From contig DODJ01000002.1 in the NCBI GenBank assembly GCA_003545655.1, positions 1-16,493 of the forward strand: DNA of 16,493 nucleotides, written 5' to 3'. Both the position numbers and the translations under genes were made by a program. Each line of letters begins with the position of its first letter. The stretch's first letter is position 1. This document shows positions 7,953 through 13,593 of the stretch, in pieces. Source of the DNA: Candidatus Saccharimonadota bacterium. GTDB lineage: Bacteria; Patescibacteriota; Saccharimonadia; Saccharimonadales; Saccharimonadaceae. The notes under the pieces were generated by a model. It was not told where the DNA came from, ran no database searches, and saw nothing but the letters and a program-made list of their open reading frames with translations.

Positions 7953-7974
7953 CTGCCAAGCAGTTCGAGTTCTG

Positions 7975-8565
7975 TTAATTCATGCGTCTATCGTTTATCG
8001 TTGCCAATATTTCTTTGCGTCCAACGTCTTCAATGGAGTACCCTGTTTGTGGCCGCCACTTTGAACCATGGGTCGTCACCGTCTCGGGCAAAGAAACCAT
8101 AGCCTCCACAGCTACCGTAAGACCGCCTAGGTGCTGAGAGGCGGCGCGCGATCGATGATCGATAAATACTCTGCCAGGCTTTACTACTCCTGGCACGTAT
8201 AGAAGAAGTTCGTATCGAGAACCGACGGCTCCCAAGTTGAAATAGTTTTCTTTCACACGCACTAAAGCCGCTCTTGAGATTGATGAGAAGGGGTAAGAAT
8301 GGCCAGATACCTCAATTACCTGGCGCGAAAGGTTGATGCGCACTCTCCCTGAATTAGCATGCAACGCAAGGGGGAGCACTAAAGAGAATATGATACATGC
8401 AACAATTACAAAGGTTATAATCTTCGTAGCAATGATACTGTCGGTAGGGATAGGGACTAGCATACTGAGAAGCCCTAAAATTATCGCAAAAATAACCGCC
8501 GCGCCGTACGACGCACCACGCGAACCAGAAAACGTTATCCAGTCGCTTTGACTTTTGTTGCTCAC
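7975..8565 (-). CDS. Unknown two-helix membrane protein
   Basis: I do not recognise this protein, 196 aa from the chosen GTG start. The GTG at 8565-8563 has AGGAG (8577-8573) 7 nt upstream and a 28-nt predicted leader from the promoter at 8600-8608. The frame can extend up to a TTG at 8622, but that start would lie upstream of the promoter's transcription start. Two membrane helices at about 19-39 and 47-68 are separated by a short loop. A soluble C-terminal domain of about 125 residues follows, rich in beta-strand-like segments (RVRINLSRQVIEVSGHSYPF, then ELLLYVPGVVKPGRVFIDH). The shape suggests a membrane-tethered small beta domain of PH-like type, but that is only a guess from the pattern. 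Confidence 0.65.
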   Translation of the reverse strand: MSNKSQSDWITFSGSRGASYGAAVIFAIILGLLSMLVPIPTDSIIATKIITFVIVACIIFSLVLPLALHANSGRVRINLSRQVIEVSGHSYPFSSISRAALVRVKENYFNLGAVGSRYELLLYVPGVVKPGRVFIDHRSRAASQHLGGLTVAVEAMVSLPETVTTHGSKWRPQTGYSIEDVGRKEILATINDRRMN

Positions 8566-8599
8566 CTCTATTCTCCTGTGATTAATTAATTCCATATAC

Positions 8600-8608
8600 A
8601 GTATAGCA
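8600..8608 (-). promoter_or_regulatory. Extended -10 promoter for the 7975-8565 gene
   Basis: On the - strand this reads TGC-TATACT, an extended -10 like those on the other strand. It predicts a transcription start near 8593, giving a leader of about 28 nt that contains the AGGAG ribosome-binding site. No good -35 is visible. Confidence 0.6.
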
Positions 8609-8658
8609 GCAAACCCGGCCAATCTTTTAGCGGACTACCGAGCATACGTGCTTTCAAG

Positions 8659-8683
8659 AAAGTCTCCGAATTGGAGGCTTTTT
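8659..8683 (+). terminator. Hairpin plus T-tract overlapping the kinase promoter
   Basis: AAAGTCTCC (8659-8667) pairs with GGAGGCTTT (8673-8681) around GAATT, and the T run continues into the TGC of the extended -10. It has the form of an intrinsic terminator, yet no + strand gene lies directly upstream (the neighbour is divergent). CTTTCAAGAAAG (8651-8662) overlaps the left arm and could compete with it. It may insulate the promoter from read-through, including from any + RNA made at 7766-7952. Confidence 0.55.
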
Positions 8684-8691
8684 GCTATGAT
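8683..8691 (+). promoter_or_regulatory. Extended -10 promoter of a leaderless kinase gene
   Basis: TGC-TATGAT, with exactly 6 nt (ACGTAC) between the hexamer and ATG at 8698. The expected transcription start is the A of the start codon. No -35 match is visible. Confidence 0.75.
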
Positions 8692-8697
8692 ACGTAC

Positions 8698-9198
8698 ATG
8701 CAAATGAAACTAGTTATTATTCGCGGAAACTCTGGTAGCGGTAAATCTACAATCGCTCGTATTGTTCGCGAAAAGCTTGGCGAGAACACGATGCTAGTAC
8801 CACAGGATGTTGTTCGAAGAGAGATGCTTTACGTTAAAGATAGGGCTGGAAATCCTGCAATAAACCTCATTTCAAAAATAACATTGTATGGAAAAGAGAT
8901 TGGGTACAATGTCGTACTCGAAGGTATCCTAAGTAAAGAGCTATACGGTGAGGTTCTCAATAAATTAATTTCTGAGTATGGTGATAATGCTTATGTGTTT
9001 TATATGGATGTGAGCTTTGAGGAAACACTCAGGCGTCATAATACAAAACCTAAGAGGCATGAATACGGCGAGGAAAAAATGAAAGAATGGTGGCTTGAAA
9101 AGGATTATCTGAGTTTACCTAATGAATACATCATTCCAGAAGAGTATGACGTTGCAAAAGCAGTGGATTATATATTGGCAATTGTTGAAAAAAGTTAG
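8698..9198 (+). CDS. P-loop kinase-like NTPase (AAA_33 / zeta-toxin-like fold)
   Basis: This 166-aa protein has a perfect Walker A at the N-terminus, GNSGSGKST (10-18), a strand-and-acid segment VPQDVVRREM, the phrase GYNVVLEGIL and a YMDVSFEETLRRH lid-like helix. This is the layout of small metabolite or nucleoside kinases and of the zeta-toxin/chloramphenicol-phosphotransferase group. The substrate cannot be told from sequence. I chose ATG 8698 because the extended -10 ends 6 nt before it. The longer frame, with TTG at 8671, would begin upstream of the predicted transcription start and inside the hairpin. There is no Shine-Dalgarno, in keeping with a leaderless message. It stands alone between two terminator-like hairpins. 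No antitoxin-like partner is adjacent, so a toxin role is not supported. Confidence 0.8.
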   Translation: MQMKLVIIRGNSGSGKSTIARIVREKLGENTMLVPQDVVRREMLYVKDRAGNPAINLISKITLYGKEIGYNVVLEGILSKELYGEVLNKLISEYGDNAYVFYMDVSFEETLRRHNTKPKRHEYGEEKMKEWWLEKDYLSLPNEYIIPEEYDVAKAVDYILAIVEKS

Positions 9199-9233
9199 AA
9201 GTTCATCTACTAATGGCCGCCATGCGTACCCTC

Positions 9234-9262
9234 GCCTCTGTCGACGAAGAGGCTATTTTGTT
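9234..9262 (+). terminator. Intrinsic terminator after the kinase gene
   Basis: GCCTCT (9234-9239) pairs perfectly with AGAGGC (9248-9253), followed by TATTTTGTTT. The T-rich tail runs directly into the extended -10 of the next gene. Confidence 0.7.
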
Positions 9263-9271
9263 TGATATAAT
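9263..9271 (+). promoter_or_regulatory. Extended -10 promoter of a leaderless CYTH gene
   Basis: TGA-TATAAT, a consensus -10 hexamer with the TGN extension, followed by CGTAGT and the ATG at 9278. Transcription should begin at the ATG. Confidence 0.78.
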
Positions 9272-9277
9272 CGTAGT

Positions 9278-9868
9278 ATGAATACTGAAATCGAAGCTAA
9301 ATTTGTGAATGTGAGTATTGATGATGTTCGCTCAAATCTAACTAAGCTTGGTGCAGTACTAGAGCAACCCATGAGGCTCATGAAAAGAGTGACTATCGAC
9401 TCTGATTTTATGAGGTCAAACAATGCCTTTTTACGCATACGTGACGAAGGAAATAAGATAACCATAACGTACAAGCAATTCGATTCTTTATCTGTAGATG
9501 GTGCAAAAGAAATCGAAACCACAGTCGGTGACTTTGCCGTAGCGGTTAGCTTAGTAGCGGCTATCGGCATACCCCACAAGTCATACCAAGAAACTAAGCG
9601 TGAAACGTGGAAGTTAGACGATACTGAGGTTGTCATTGATGTTTGGCCTTGGCTCAATCCGTATATCGAGATTGAAGGACCAAGCGAAACTAGAGTTAAA
9701 GACGTCGCAAGTTTATTAGGGTTTCAGTGGGAGAATGCCGTATTTGGTGACGTGATGGAGGCATATAAAATTCAATACCCTCATCTTAAGAAAAGTGACA
9801 CGGTGGGTAATATACCTGAAGTAAAATTCAATACCCCTTTGCCTGACTTATTCGTCGCGACTAGTTGA
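9278..9868 (+). CDS. CYTH-domain protein (class IV adenylate cyclase / triphosphatase-like)
   Basis: This 196-aa protein opens with the CYTH signature ExExK, here EIEAK (E4, E6, K8). Basic strands typical of the CYTH triphosphate tunnel follow (FLRIRDEGNKITITYKQ) and then acidic ones (EIETTV; DVWPWLNPYIEIEG). CYTH enzymes bind triphosphates with divalent metal and act as adenylate cyclases (CyaB), thiamine triphosphatases or inorganic triphosphatases. The overall look is nearest the CyaB branch, but the reaction cannot be fixed from sequence. A C-terminal extension of about 25 residues beyond the fold (after HLKK) is unassigned. The start is defined by the promoter 6 nt upstream, and no Shine-Dalgarno is seen. 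Its TGA stop lies inside the -35 (TTGACA) of the next gene. A second CYTH gene lies at 13657. Confidence 0.82.
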   Translation: MNTEIEAKFVNVSIDDVRSNLTKLGAVLEQPMRLMKRVTIDSDFMRSNNAFLRIRDEGNKITITYKQFDSLSVDGAKEIETTVGDFAVAVSLVAAIGIPHKSYQETKRETWKLDDTEVVIDVWPWLNPYIEIEGPSETRVKDVASLLGFQWENAVFGDVMEAYKIQYPHLKKSDTVGNIPEVKFNTPLPDLFVATS

Positions 9869-9892
9869 CATTACATATCAAAGTGTTATTAT
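9865..9892 (+). promoter_or_regulatory. Strong promoter with consensus -35 and extended -10
   Basis: TTGACA (9865-9870), a 16-bp spacer, then TGT-TATTAT (hexamer 9887-9892). This is the only perfect -35 I found in the window. The start of transcription is expected near 9899, leaving a leader of about 70 nt. The -35 overlaps the stop codon of the preceding CYTH gene. Confidence 0.75.
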
Positions 9893-9917
9893 ATAAATAA
9901 TTTTGTTAAGCCACACC

Positions 9918-9945
9918 TGTAGAGCTTCAAAATTGGAGTTTTACA
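9918..9945 (+). promoter_or_regulatory. 5'-leader hairpin of the GC-rich unknown gene
   Basis: TGTAGAGCTTC (9918-9928) and GGAGTTTTACA (9935-9945) form an 11-bp stem, including three G-U pairs, around AAAATT. It lies in the leader about 20 nt after the predicted transcription start and leaves the ribosome-binding site (GGAG, 9961-9964) free. It could stabilise the mRNA or regulate it. Its 3' arm contains a GGAG that might act as a decoy ribosome-binding site. Confidence 0.45.
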
Positions 9946-9969
9946 TACATCTACTGGAATGGAGACGAC

Positions 9970-10362
9970 ATGTCGCAAACGGCAGAAGAGGTTATTCTTG
10001 GGCGCATGCAGCAGGCACCACCACCGCCACCCAGGTTCTACGCGGACTACGTGGCTATCCTTAACTCGCTGATTCCGAACGCCCTGAACGGGTTGGAAGA
10101 GAAGGCGTATGAGGGTGGCGAGCTGGCTATGGTGAAAGCGGCCGACGACAAGCAGGTCAAACAGACAGCGGTCTGGAAGCTGACAGCACTGATGTACCTC
10201 ACCTCACGCGGGAAGATCGCAATCAAAGTGCTCGACCCTCTTGGGGAGCTCGGGTACGCGCTTGCAGAGGTCGACATCAATTACCTCATCGAGCACCACT
10301 CCAGTAAGCGTACGGTCGGCTTCCTTCAAAACGAGCTCATCAAGCTCGCGAAGACCAAGTAG
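9970..10362 (+). CDS. Unknown GC-rich, probably highly expressed small protein
   Basis: I do not recognise this 130-aa soluble protein. It has a short polar start, a run of five prolines (17-21), then mostly helical sequence with mixed charge (NALNGLEEKAYEGGELAMVK, and ending FLQNELIKLAKTK). Its coding sequence is clearly richer in G+C (about 58-60% in lines I counted) than flanking genes (about 40-50%). It favours C- or G-ending codons such as AAG, CTC, GAG, ATC and GGC. It has a near-consensus promoter, a leader hairpin, a clean ribosome-binding site (GGAG, 5 nt before ATG) and a very strong terminator. Together these suggest an abundant protein with codons selected for expression, though recent transfer from a GC-richer genome is an alternative. 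The proline run would make translation depend on EF-P. Confidence 0.75.
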   Translation: MSQTAEEVILGRMQQAPPPPPRFYADYVAILNSLIPNALNGLEEKAYEGGELAMVKAADDKQVKQTAVWKLTALMYLTSRGKIAIKVLDPLGELGYALAEVDINYLIEHHSSKRTVGFLQNELIKLAKTK

Positions 10363-10371
10363 ACTCCATCC

Positions 10372-10428
10372 GCCCCGCAGCTCTCGTAAAGCATCAGTGC
10401 TTTGCGTTGAGAGACGCGGGGCACTTTT
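10372..10428 (+). terminator. Strong three-tier terminator hairpin
   Basis: Nested pairings GCCCCGC/GCGGGGC (10372-10378 with 10416-10422), CTCTC/GAGAG and AAAGCA-TCAG-TGCTTT form one long hairpin. It is followed by ACTTTTGCTT. It ends the GC-rich unknown gene. Confidence 0.8.
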
Positions 10429-10455
10429 GCTTATAGAGTAAGTCTAGCGGTAATT

Positions 10456-10464
10456 TGCTATTAT
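10456..10464 (+). promoter_or_regulatory. Extended -10 promoter of a leaderless methyltransferase gene
   Basis: TGC-TATTAT, then ACAGAC (6 nt) and ATG at 10471. No -35 is visible. Confidence 0.75.
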
Positions 10465-10470
10465 ACAGAC

Positions 10471-11103
10471 ATGAAAGATATTCTGTCTCAAGTTCATAAA
10501 CGTACCTACGAAATCTTAGCTAGTGAATACGAAGACCGCGTGGAGACGCTACGACCAACTACGGAAAAGGCTCTGAGTGATTTTACCAACTTACTCGCTC
10601 CTGGTTCTAAGATACTAGATATCGGGTGTGCTGTAGGGTATACAATGGAGATTTTAGCAAAAAATGGCATGGTTGTTGATGGCATTGATATAGCGCCAAA
10701 AATGATTACCTATGCACGACGGCGTAATCCAGGTAGTCACTTGGTTGTAGGAGATTTTCTCGAAGTGAGCTATCCCGAGCACTATTATGGCGGCATATTA
10801 ATGTATGCTTTTCTACACCTGTTTCCTAAAGATATCGCATTAGAGTGTCTCGATAAATCAATTTCGATCACAAAGCCAGGTGGGCTTATCTTTACGGGTA
10901 CTACGAAATCGGAAAGCGCACGTGAAGGTTTTGAAATCAAACACGACTACAAAAACGAAGTTAAACGCTATAGAAAACGGTGGACACAATCTGAACTTGA
11001 GGAAGTATTCAATTCGCGACGGTTAAAGATCGTGCACTATGCCGAGAAGACAGATGAATTTGGCAAAATATGGATGGACTACATTGTCCGAACCGAGAAG
11101 TAG
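10471..11103 (+). CDS. Class I SAM-dependent methyltransferase
   Basis: This 210-aa protein has the standard Rossmann methyltransferase motifs. Motif I is ILDIGCAVG (48-56). The ribose-binding acid follows in DGIDIAPKM (D73), the VVGDF strand carries the adenine-contacting acid (D95), and post-motif KPGGLI is at 135-140. YAFLHLF fits the motif IV region. This resembles the Methyltransf_11/25 small-molecule group; the substrate is unknown. The gene is leaderless by its promoter. Only 4 nt separate it from the downstream Nudix gene, so the two form an operon and may act on related metabolites. The C-terminal part (WTQSELEEVFNSRRLKIVHY) is typical of the last helix and strands of the fold. Confidence 0.85.
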   Translation: MKDILSQVHKRTYEILASEYEDRVETLRPTTEKALSDFTNLLAPGSKILDIGCAVGYTMEILAKNGMVVDGIDIAPKMITYARRRNPGSHLVVGDFLEVSYPEHYYGGILMYAFLHLFPKDIALECLDKSISITKPGGLIFTGTTKSESAREGFEIKHDYKNEVKRYRKRWTQSELEEVFNSRRLKIVHYAEKTDEFGKIWMDYIVRTEK

Positions 11104-11107
11104 CGTA

Positions 11108-11611
11108 ATGAGTGAGAGAATTATCTTTGTTGATGAAAATGATACTCAAGTTGGAGTTGGCTCCCGCGAAGAGGCCTGGGCAAACGGAATATATGTGCGT
11201 ATCGTGCGCGCAATTTTGAGGGACGAGCACGGGAGAATTCTGTCTCAACACCGAAGCGCACTTAAAAAGTCTTACCCGGAGCGATGGACGGATTCGGCAA
11301 GTGGTCATGTTGATTCAGGGGAAACGTGTAATTCTACTATTGAACGTGAAATGTCAGAAGAGATTGGAATCTCAACCCAACTTACGTTCATTGGAAAATT
11401 TAAGTCTGAAGACACTGTAGGGGCCAACACCATCCGTGAATTTAACACAATTTATGAGGGGACTGTAGATAGCACTGTAAAGTTAATTCTTCAGACTGAC
11501 GAAGTGTCTGAGATCAGGTGGTTCGAACTTGATGAGCTAAAGAGTCGAATGGCTCGAAATCCATCTGAGTTTACCCCAGGCTTTAGGCAAACTATCGAGC
11601 TGTACTACTAG
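11108..11611 (+). CDS. Nudix hydrolase (IPP-isomerase/YfcD-like subgroup)
   Basis: This 167-aa protein has a perfect Nudix box from G66 to I88: GHVDSGE, then seven residues, then REMSEEIGI. The box binds the metal and cleaves a nucleoside- or other diphosphate linked to X. The opening IIFVDENDTQVGVGSREEAW, with the later HRSALKKSYPERWTDSASGH, resembles the isopentenyl-diphosphate isomerase-like Nudix branch (YfcD type). Members of that branch are often hydrolases of uncertain substrate. The ATG at 11108 is chosen because it lies 4 nt after the methyltransferase stop and begins the Nudix fold. A longer frame from 11039 would overlap the methyltransferase by 65 bp without any added domain. There is no strong ribosome-binding site (only GAGAAG), so it is probably coupled to the upstream gene. 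Confidence 0.85.
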   Translation: MSERIIFVDENDTQVGVGSREEAWANGIYVRIVRAILRDEHGRILSQHRSALKKSYPERWTDSASGHVDSGETCNSTIEREMSEEIGISTQLTFIGKFKSEDTVGANTIREFNTIYEGTVDSTVKLILQTDEVSEIRWFELDELKSRMARNPSEFTPGFRQTIELYY

Positions 11612-11613
11612 AC

Positions 11614-11636
11614 AGTCTTCAATACGAGAACTTTTT
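11614..11636 (+). terminator. Weak terminator-like hairpin before the next promoter
   Basis: AGTCTTC (11614-11620) faces GAGAACT (11626-11632) with one mismatch and one wobble, then TTTT leading into TGC-TATGAT. It matches the arrangement in front of the kinase gene, but the stem is poor. Confidence 0.35.
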
Positions 11637-11644
11637 GCTATGAT
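11636..11644 (+). promoter_or_regulatory. Extended -10 promoter of a leaderless 2H-phosphoesterase-like gene
   Basis: TGC-TATGAT, then AAGCGT (6 nt) and ATG at 11651. The CTTTTTGCTATGATA string is nearly the same as in front of the kinase gene. Confidence 0.75.
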
Positions 11645-11650
11645 AAGCGT

Positions 11651-12157
11651 ATGAGCCCCGAGTATCCCTATCAGATAGTAACTTTTATTGATTCTAGCCC
11701 CGCTATCGGTGAGGGGGTATATCAAGGTGGGAATGGGTGGTATCCACAACTAACCCTTAAGCGTCGATTTAAGGTTGACGGTGCAACTGACGAGACGATA
11801 ATCGCTCGTGTAGAAGGTTACTTCAAGCATCAGTCTCCAATACCAGTTCAGATTGGTACTTTAACGCAAACCGACCGCATGCCAGTGCGCGTACTACCGA
11901 TACTAAATAGTGAAGATCTCATTCATATGCATCGTGGCCTAATTGCACATATGGGCGGGGATATAAAGTCGCGCTATCCAGAGCGTGACGGTGAAAACTA
12001 CTACCCACACATAACAGCAGAGTATGGTGGAAAAAACGTTATTGACGTGAATCGCTACGAGAATAGAGCTTTTATCATGTCACGGGTCTGCATTATTAAG
12101 GACGCCGAGGACGGCGATTCCCGTGTGGTATCGTATATCGATATGAATGGTGTGTAA
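11651..12157 (+). CDS. 2H phosphoesterase-like protein (2'-5' RNA ligase superfamily), first His replaced
   Basis: This 168-aa protein looks like a 2H phosphoesterase. Its second motif is clear, YPHITAEYGG with H120 and T122. The first motif sits where expected after the N-terminal strand but reads PQLTLK (33-36 QLTL) where the family has HxTL, so the first catalytic His is a Gln. 2H enzymes cleave or join 2'-5' or cyclic phosphodiesters, often on RNA ends or cyclic nucleotides, and need both His residues. This protein may therefore bind without cleaving, or use another residue. Spacing between motifs (about 85 residues) and size fit the family. The start is set by the leaderless promoter. 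The assignment rests on motif shape alone. Confidence 0.65.
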   Translation: MSPEYPYQIVTFIDSSPAIGEGVYQGGNGWYPQLTLKRRFKVDGATDETIIARVEGYFKHQSPIPVQIGTLTQTDRMPVRVLPILNSEDLIHMHRGLIAHMGGDIKSRYPERDGENYYPHITAEYGGKNVIDVNRYENRAFIMSRVCIIKDAEDGDSRVVSYIDMNGV

Positions 12158-12190
12158 CTCTTTCGCGAACGGCCGTGGGTTTTTAGAAAT

Positions 12191-12216
12191 TATCACAGTG
12201 CCGTATTTCGGTGATA
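12191..12216 (+). promoter_or_regulatory. Inverted repeat overlapping a -35 region (possible operator)
   Basis: TATCAC (12191-12196) and GTGATA (12211-12216) form a perfect 6-bp inverted repeat with a 14-bp centre. It lies about 27-52 bp before the predicted transcription start of the hydrolase gene. CCG/CGG inside could extend a hairpin. This is a reasonable place for a repressor or activator site, but 6-bp arms can arise by chance. Confidence 0.3.
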
Positions 12217-12227
12217 CCTAGGAGGTT

Positions 12228-12236
12228 TGCTATACT
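12228..12236 (+). promoter_or_regulatory. Extended -10 promoter of a leaderless hydrolase gene
   Basis: TGC-TATACT, then TCAAAT (6 nt) and ATG at 12243. GGAGG at 12221-12225 lies upstream of the predicted transcript, so it cannot serve as a ribosome-binding site for it. Confidence 0.75.
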
Positions 12237-12242
12237 TCAAAT

Positions 12243-12842
12243 ATGCAACAAGTAATTGTCATTCACGGTGGAACAACTTTTAAAGATTATGACGCGTACC
12301 TTCAGTCTCTGTCGCAGAAGAAGCTTGATATTGGGCGTTTTATATACAAACCAAAATGGAAAGAGCTTCTTCAGGATAATTTAGGTAGCGAATACCAAGT
12401 CCTGACACCCTCAATGCCGAATAGTACTAACGCACGGTATAACGAATGGAAACTGTGGTTTGAACATATTAGCAGCCTATTTACTAACGACTGTATTCTT
12501 ATTGGTCACTCGCTTGGAGCGATATTTTTAGTGAAATATCTATCTGAGAATTCCTTACAGGCAAAAATAAAAGCAACTATTCTTGTTGCGGCGCCGTATG
12601 ATGATGAAACAACCGAGGACTTAACAGATTTTAAGATAAAGGAAATCAGCCGACGATTTACAGAACAGGCGGGAAAGGTTGTGTTGTTCAATGGGCTAGA
12701 CGACCCGGTAATTTCACGTTCCGATCTAAGGAAATACCAGCAACAACTTCCAACGGCAGAATTTCACATCCTTCCAGCGCCAGACCACTTTGTAAGAGCC
12801 GACTTTCCCGAGCTAGTAGATGTAGTAAAGGGCGTTACTTAG
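12243..12842 (+). CDS. Alpha/beta hydrolase, RBBP9/YdeN-like
   Basis: This 199-aa protein has the alpha/beta hydrolase opening VIVIHGG (oxyanion region, 4-10) and the nucleophile elbow GHSLGA with S90. The acid lies in GLDDPV (D153 or D154) and the catalytic His in APDHF (H182). Size and the LVAAPYDDE segment fit the RBBP9/YdeN family of small serine hydrolases; the natural substrate is unknown. An insertion of about 25 residues between the first strand and the TPSMPN strand (residues 15-45) is rich in Lys, Tyr and Phe and may shape substrate entry. The gene has a leaderless promoter and is followed after 3 nt by an unknown gene, presumably in the same operon. Confidence 0.82.
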   Translation: MQQVIVIHGGTTFKDYDAYLQSLSQKKLDIGRFIYKPKWKELLQDNLGSEYQVLTPSMPNSTNARYNEWKLWFEHISSLFTNDCILIGHSLGAIFLVKYLSENSLQAKIKATILVAAPYDDETTEDLTDFKIKEISRRFTEQAGKVVLFNGLDDPVISRSDLRKYQQQLPTAEFHILPAPDHFVRADFPELVDVVKGVT

Positions 12843-12845
12843 CAC

Positions 12846-13352
12846 ATGCGATTAACTGTGCCAAAGGTACCCGGTGTGTATAGGCTGCTTGATGGTATAC
12901 TCCTTCCTATCATGTTTGTATTGGGAGGATGCAGGCGCGACGCTATTCAAGAGACGCACCCGTGGCATTTATGGAAGGGCTTTAGTGAAAAAGATATTGA
13001 TACCTATAAGTCTGTTAAACATAGCGGTGGCGATGAAGCGCTTAAGCGTCATTTCGGGTTTCTGTTTCACGCGCCTATTTTTGGAGGTTGGAAAAACTAT
13101 ATTGCTTTAAGACCGCGTAATTACAGTGGGACGTACCGGATTGGATGGGTTATATATAAAAAGAATCGACTTCAGGAGGCAAGTATACATAAACTAGTTC
13201 TAAACTCTTCGCCGATTAGGTTGTTGAGTGGCTCAGAACTTTTTTCTGGATACTTTTTTGCGATTAACGAAGAAGGTGAGCAAATTGATCTCGAAATCGT
13301 CGGTTCGGGAAGGCTAGGTGATGGCCAATTCCCTCAATCTAGACTATTTTGA
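12846..13352 (+). CDS. Unknown protein in operon with the alpha/beta hydrolase
   Basis: I do not recognise this 168-aa protein. It starts 3 nt after the hydrolase stop and is probably translated by coupling, since only a distant AAGGG is seen upstream. The N-terminus has a short hydrophobic stretch (GILLPIMFVLGGC, about 17-29). The rest looks soluble, with aromatic-rich segments (HPWHLWKGFSEKDID; FGFLFHAPIFGGWKNYIALR) and beta-strand-like stretches later (TYRIGWVIYKK; YFFAINEEGEQIDLEIVG). The end is Gly/Arg-rich. The GGC after the hydrophobic stretch weakly recalls a lipobox, but an Asp inside the stretch argues against a lipoprotein signal. Frame and codon use look genuine, and the overlapping short frame from 12874 is a shadow. 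Confidence 0.6.
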   Translation: MRLTVPKVPGVYRLLDGILLPIMFVLGGCRRDAIQETHPWHLWKGFSEKDIDTYKSVKHSGGDEALKRHFGFLFHAPIFGGWKNYIALRPRNYSGTYRIGWVIYKKNRLQEASIHKLVLNSSPIRLLSGSELFSGYFFAINEEGEQIDLEIVGSGRLGDGQFPQSRLF

Positions 13353-13437
13353 CACTGTGTTTGTAATTCATCTTTTGTTCATTACGGCTCGTATAGCTGT
13401 TGTTGATCTAAACCTTATAGATTATTTCCTATGATCC

Positions 13438-13446
13438 TGCTATAAT
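13438..13446 (+). promoter_or_regulatory. Extended -10 promoter of the 30-aa basic protein gene
   Basis: TGC-TATAAT, a perfect hexamer with extension, at the end of the 144-bp gap 13353-13496. Predicted transcription start is near 13453, giving a leader of about 44 nt that holds a small CGCC/GGCG hairpin (around 13462-13475). The rest of the gap shows nothing else I can support. Confidence 0.7.
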
Positions 13447-13496
13447 TACCGTATTAAACCTCGCCGCTCATGGCGCTATAGATTGGAATTAATATA

Positions 13497-13589
13497 ATGG
13501 CAAAACACCGTAGTTGGCACAGTGCTGATATCAAACGTGCACGCAAGAAAAAGCTCAAGGCACTTAAAAAGAAACAAAAGCGTTTCTAG
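13497..13589 (+). CDS. 30-aa lysine-rich basic protein, possibly ribosome- or RNA-associated
   Basis: A short open frame, ATG to TAG, encodes 30 residues beginning MAKHRSWHSADIKRARKKK and ending KKKQKRF. About half the residues are Lys or Arg, with one Trp. It has its own consensus extended -10 promoter, a 44-nt leader with a weak GGA (13485-13487) about 9 nt before the ATG, and a strong terminator directly after the stop. Codons are mostly AAG, CGT, CGC, CTC and ATC, as in well-expressed genes. This framing makes a real gene likely. Its size and charge recall tiny ribosomal proteins such as Thx or the COX24/AURKAIP1-type peptides, but I cannot match it to either family. RNA binding is inferred from composition alone. 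Confidence 0.6.
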   Translation: MAKHRSWHSADIKRARKKKLKALKKKQKRF

Positions 13590-13593
13590 AAGC

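Noticed and set aside
7754..7978. Open + strand frame of 74 codons in the 7698-7974 gap
   Set aside because: Cys- and Arg-rich, low-complexity product, no ribosome-binding site, and it runs straight through the strong hairpins. It is better explained as chance in a structured non-coding stretch.
7955..7978. TTCGAGT resembling a tRNA T-loop
   Set aside because: The flanks do not form a 5-bp T-stem, and no acceptor, D or anticodon arm can be built around it on either strand.
8566..8622. Longer TTG-started version of the 7975-8565 protein
   Set aside because: It would begin upstream of the TGC-TATACT promoter's transcription start, while GTG 8565 has a proper AGGAG site.
8671..8697. TTG start of the kinase 27 nt earlier
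   Set aside because: It lies inside the terminator-like hairpin and before the extended -10, so it would not be in the transcript.
11039..11107. Earlier ATG for the Nudix protein
   Set aside because: It would overlap the methyltransferase end in another frame and add no Nudix-like sequence; ATG 11108 begins the fold.
12846..12932. Lipoprotein signal in the unknown protein after the hydrolase
   Set aside because: The hydrophobic stretch before GGC is short and contains Asp, so it does not make a good signal peptide.
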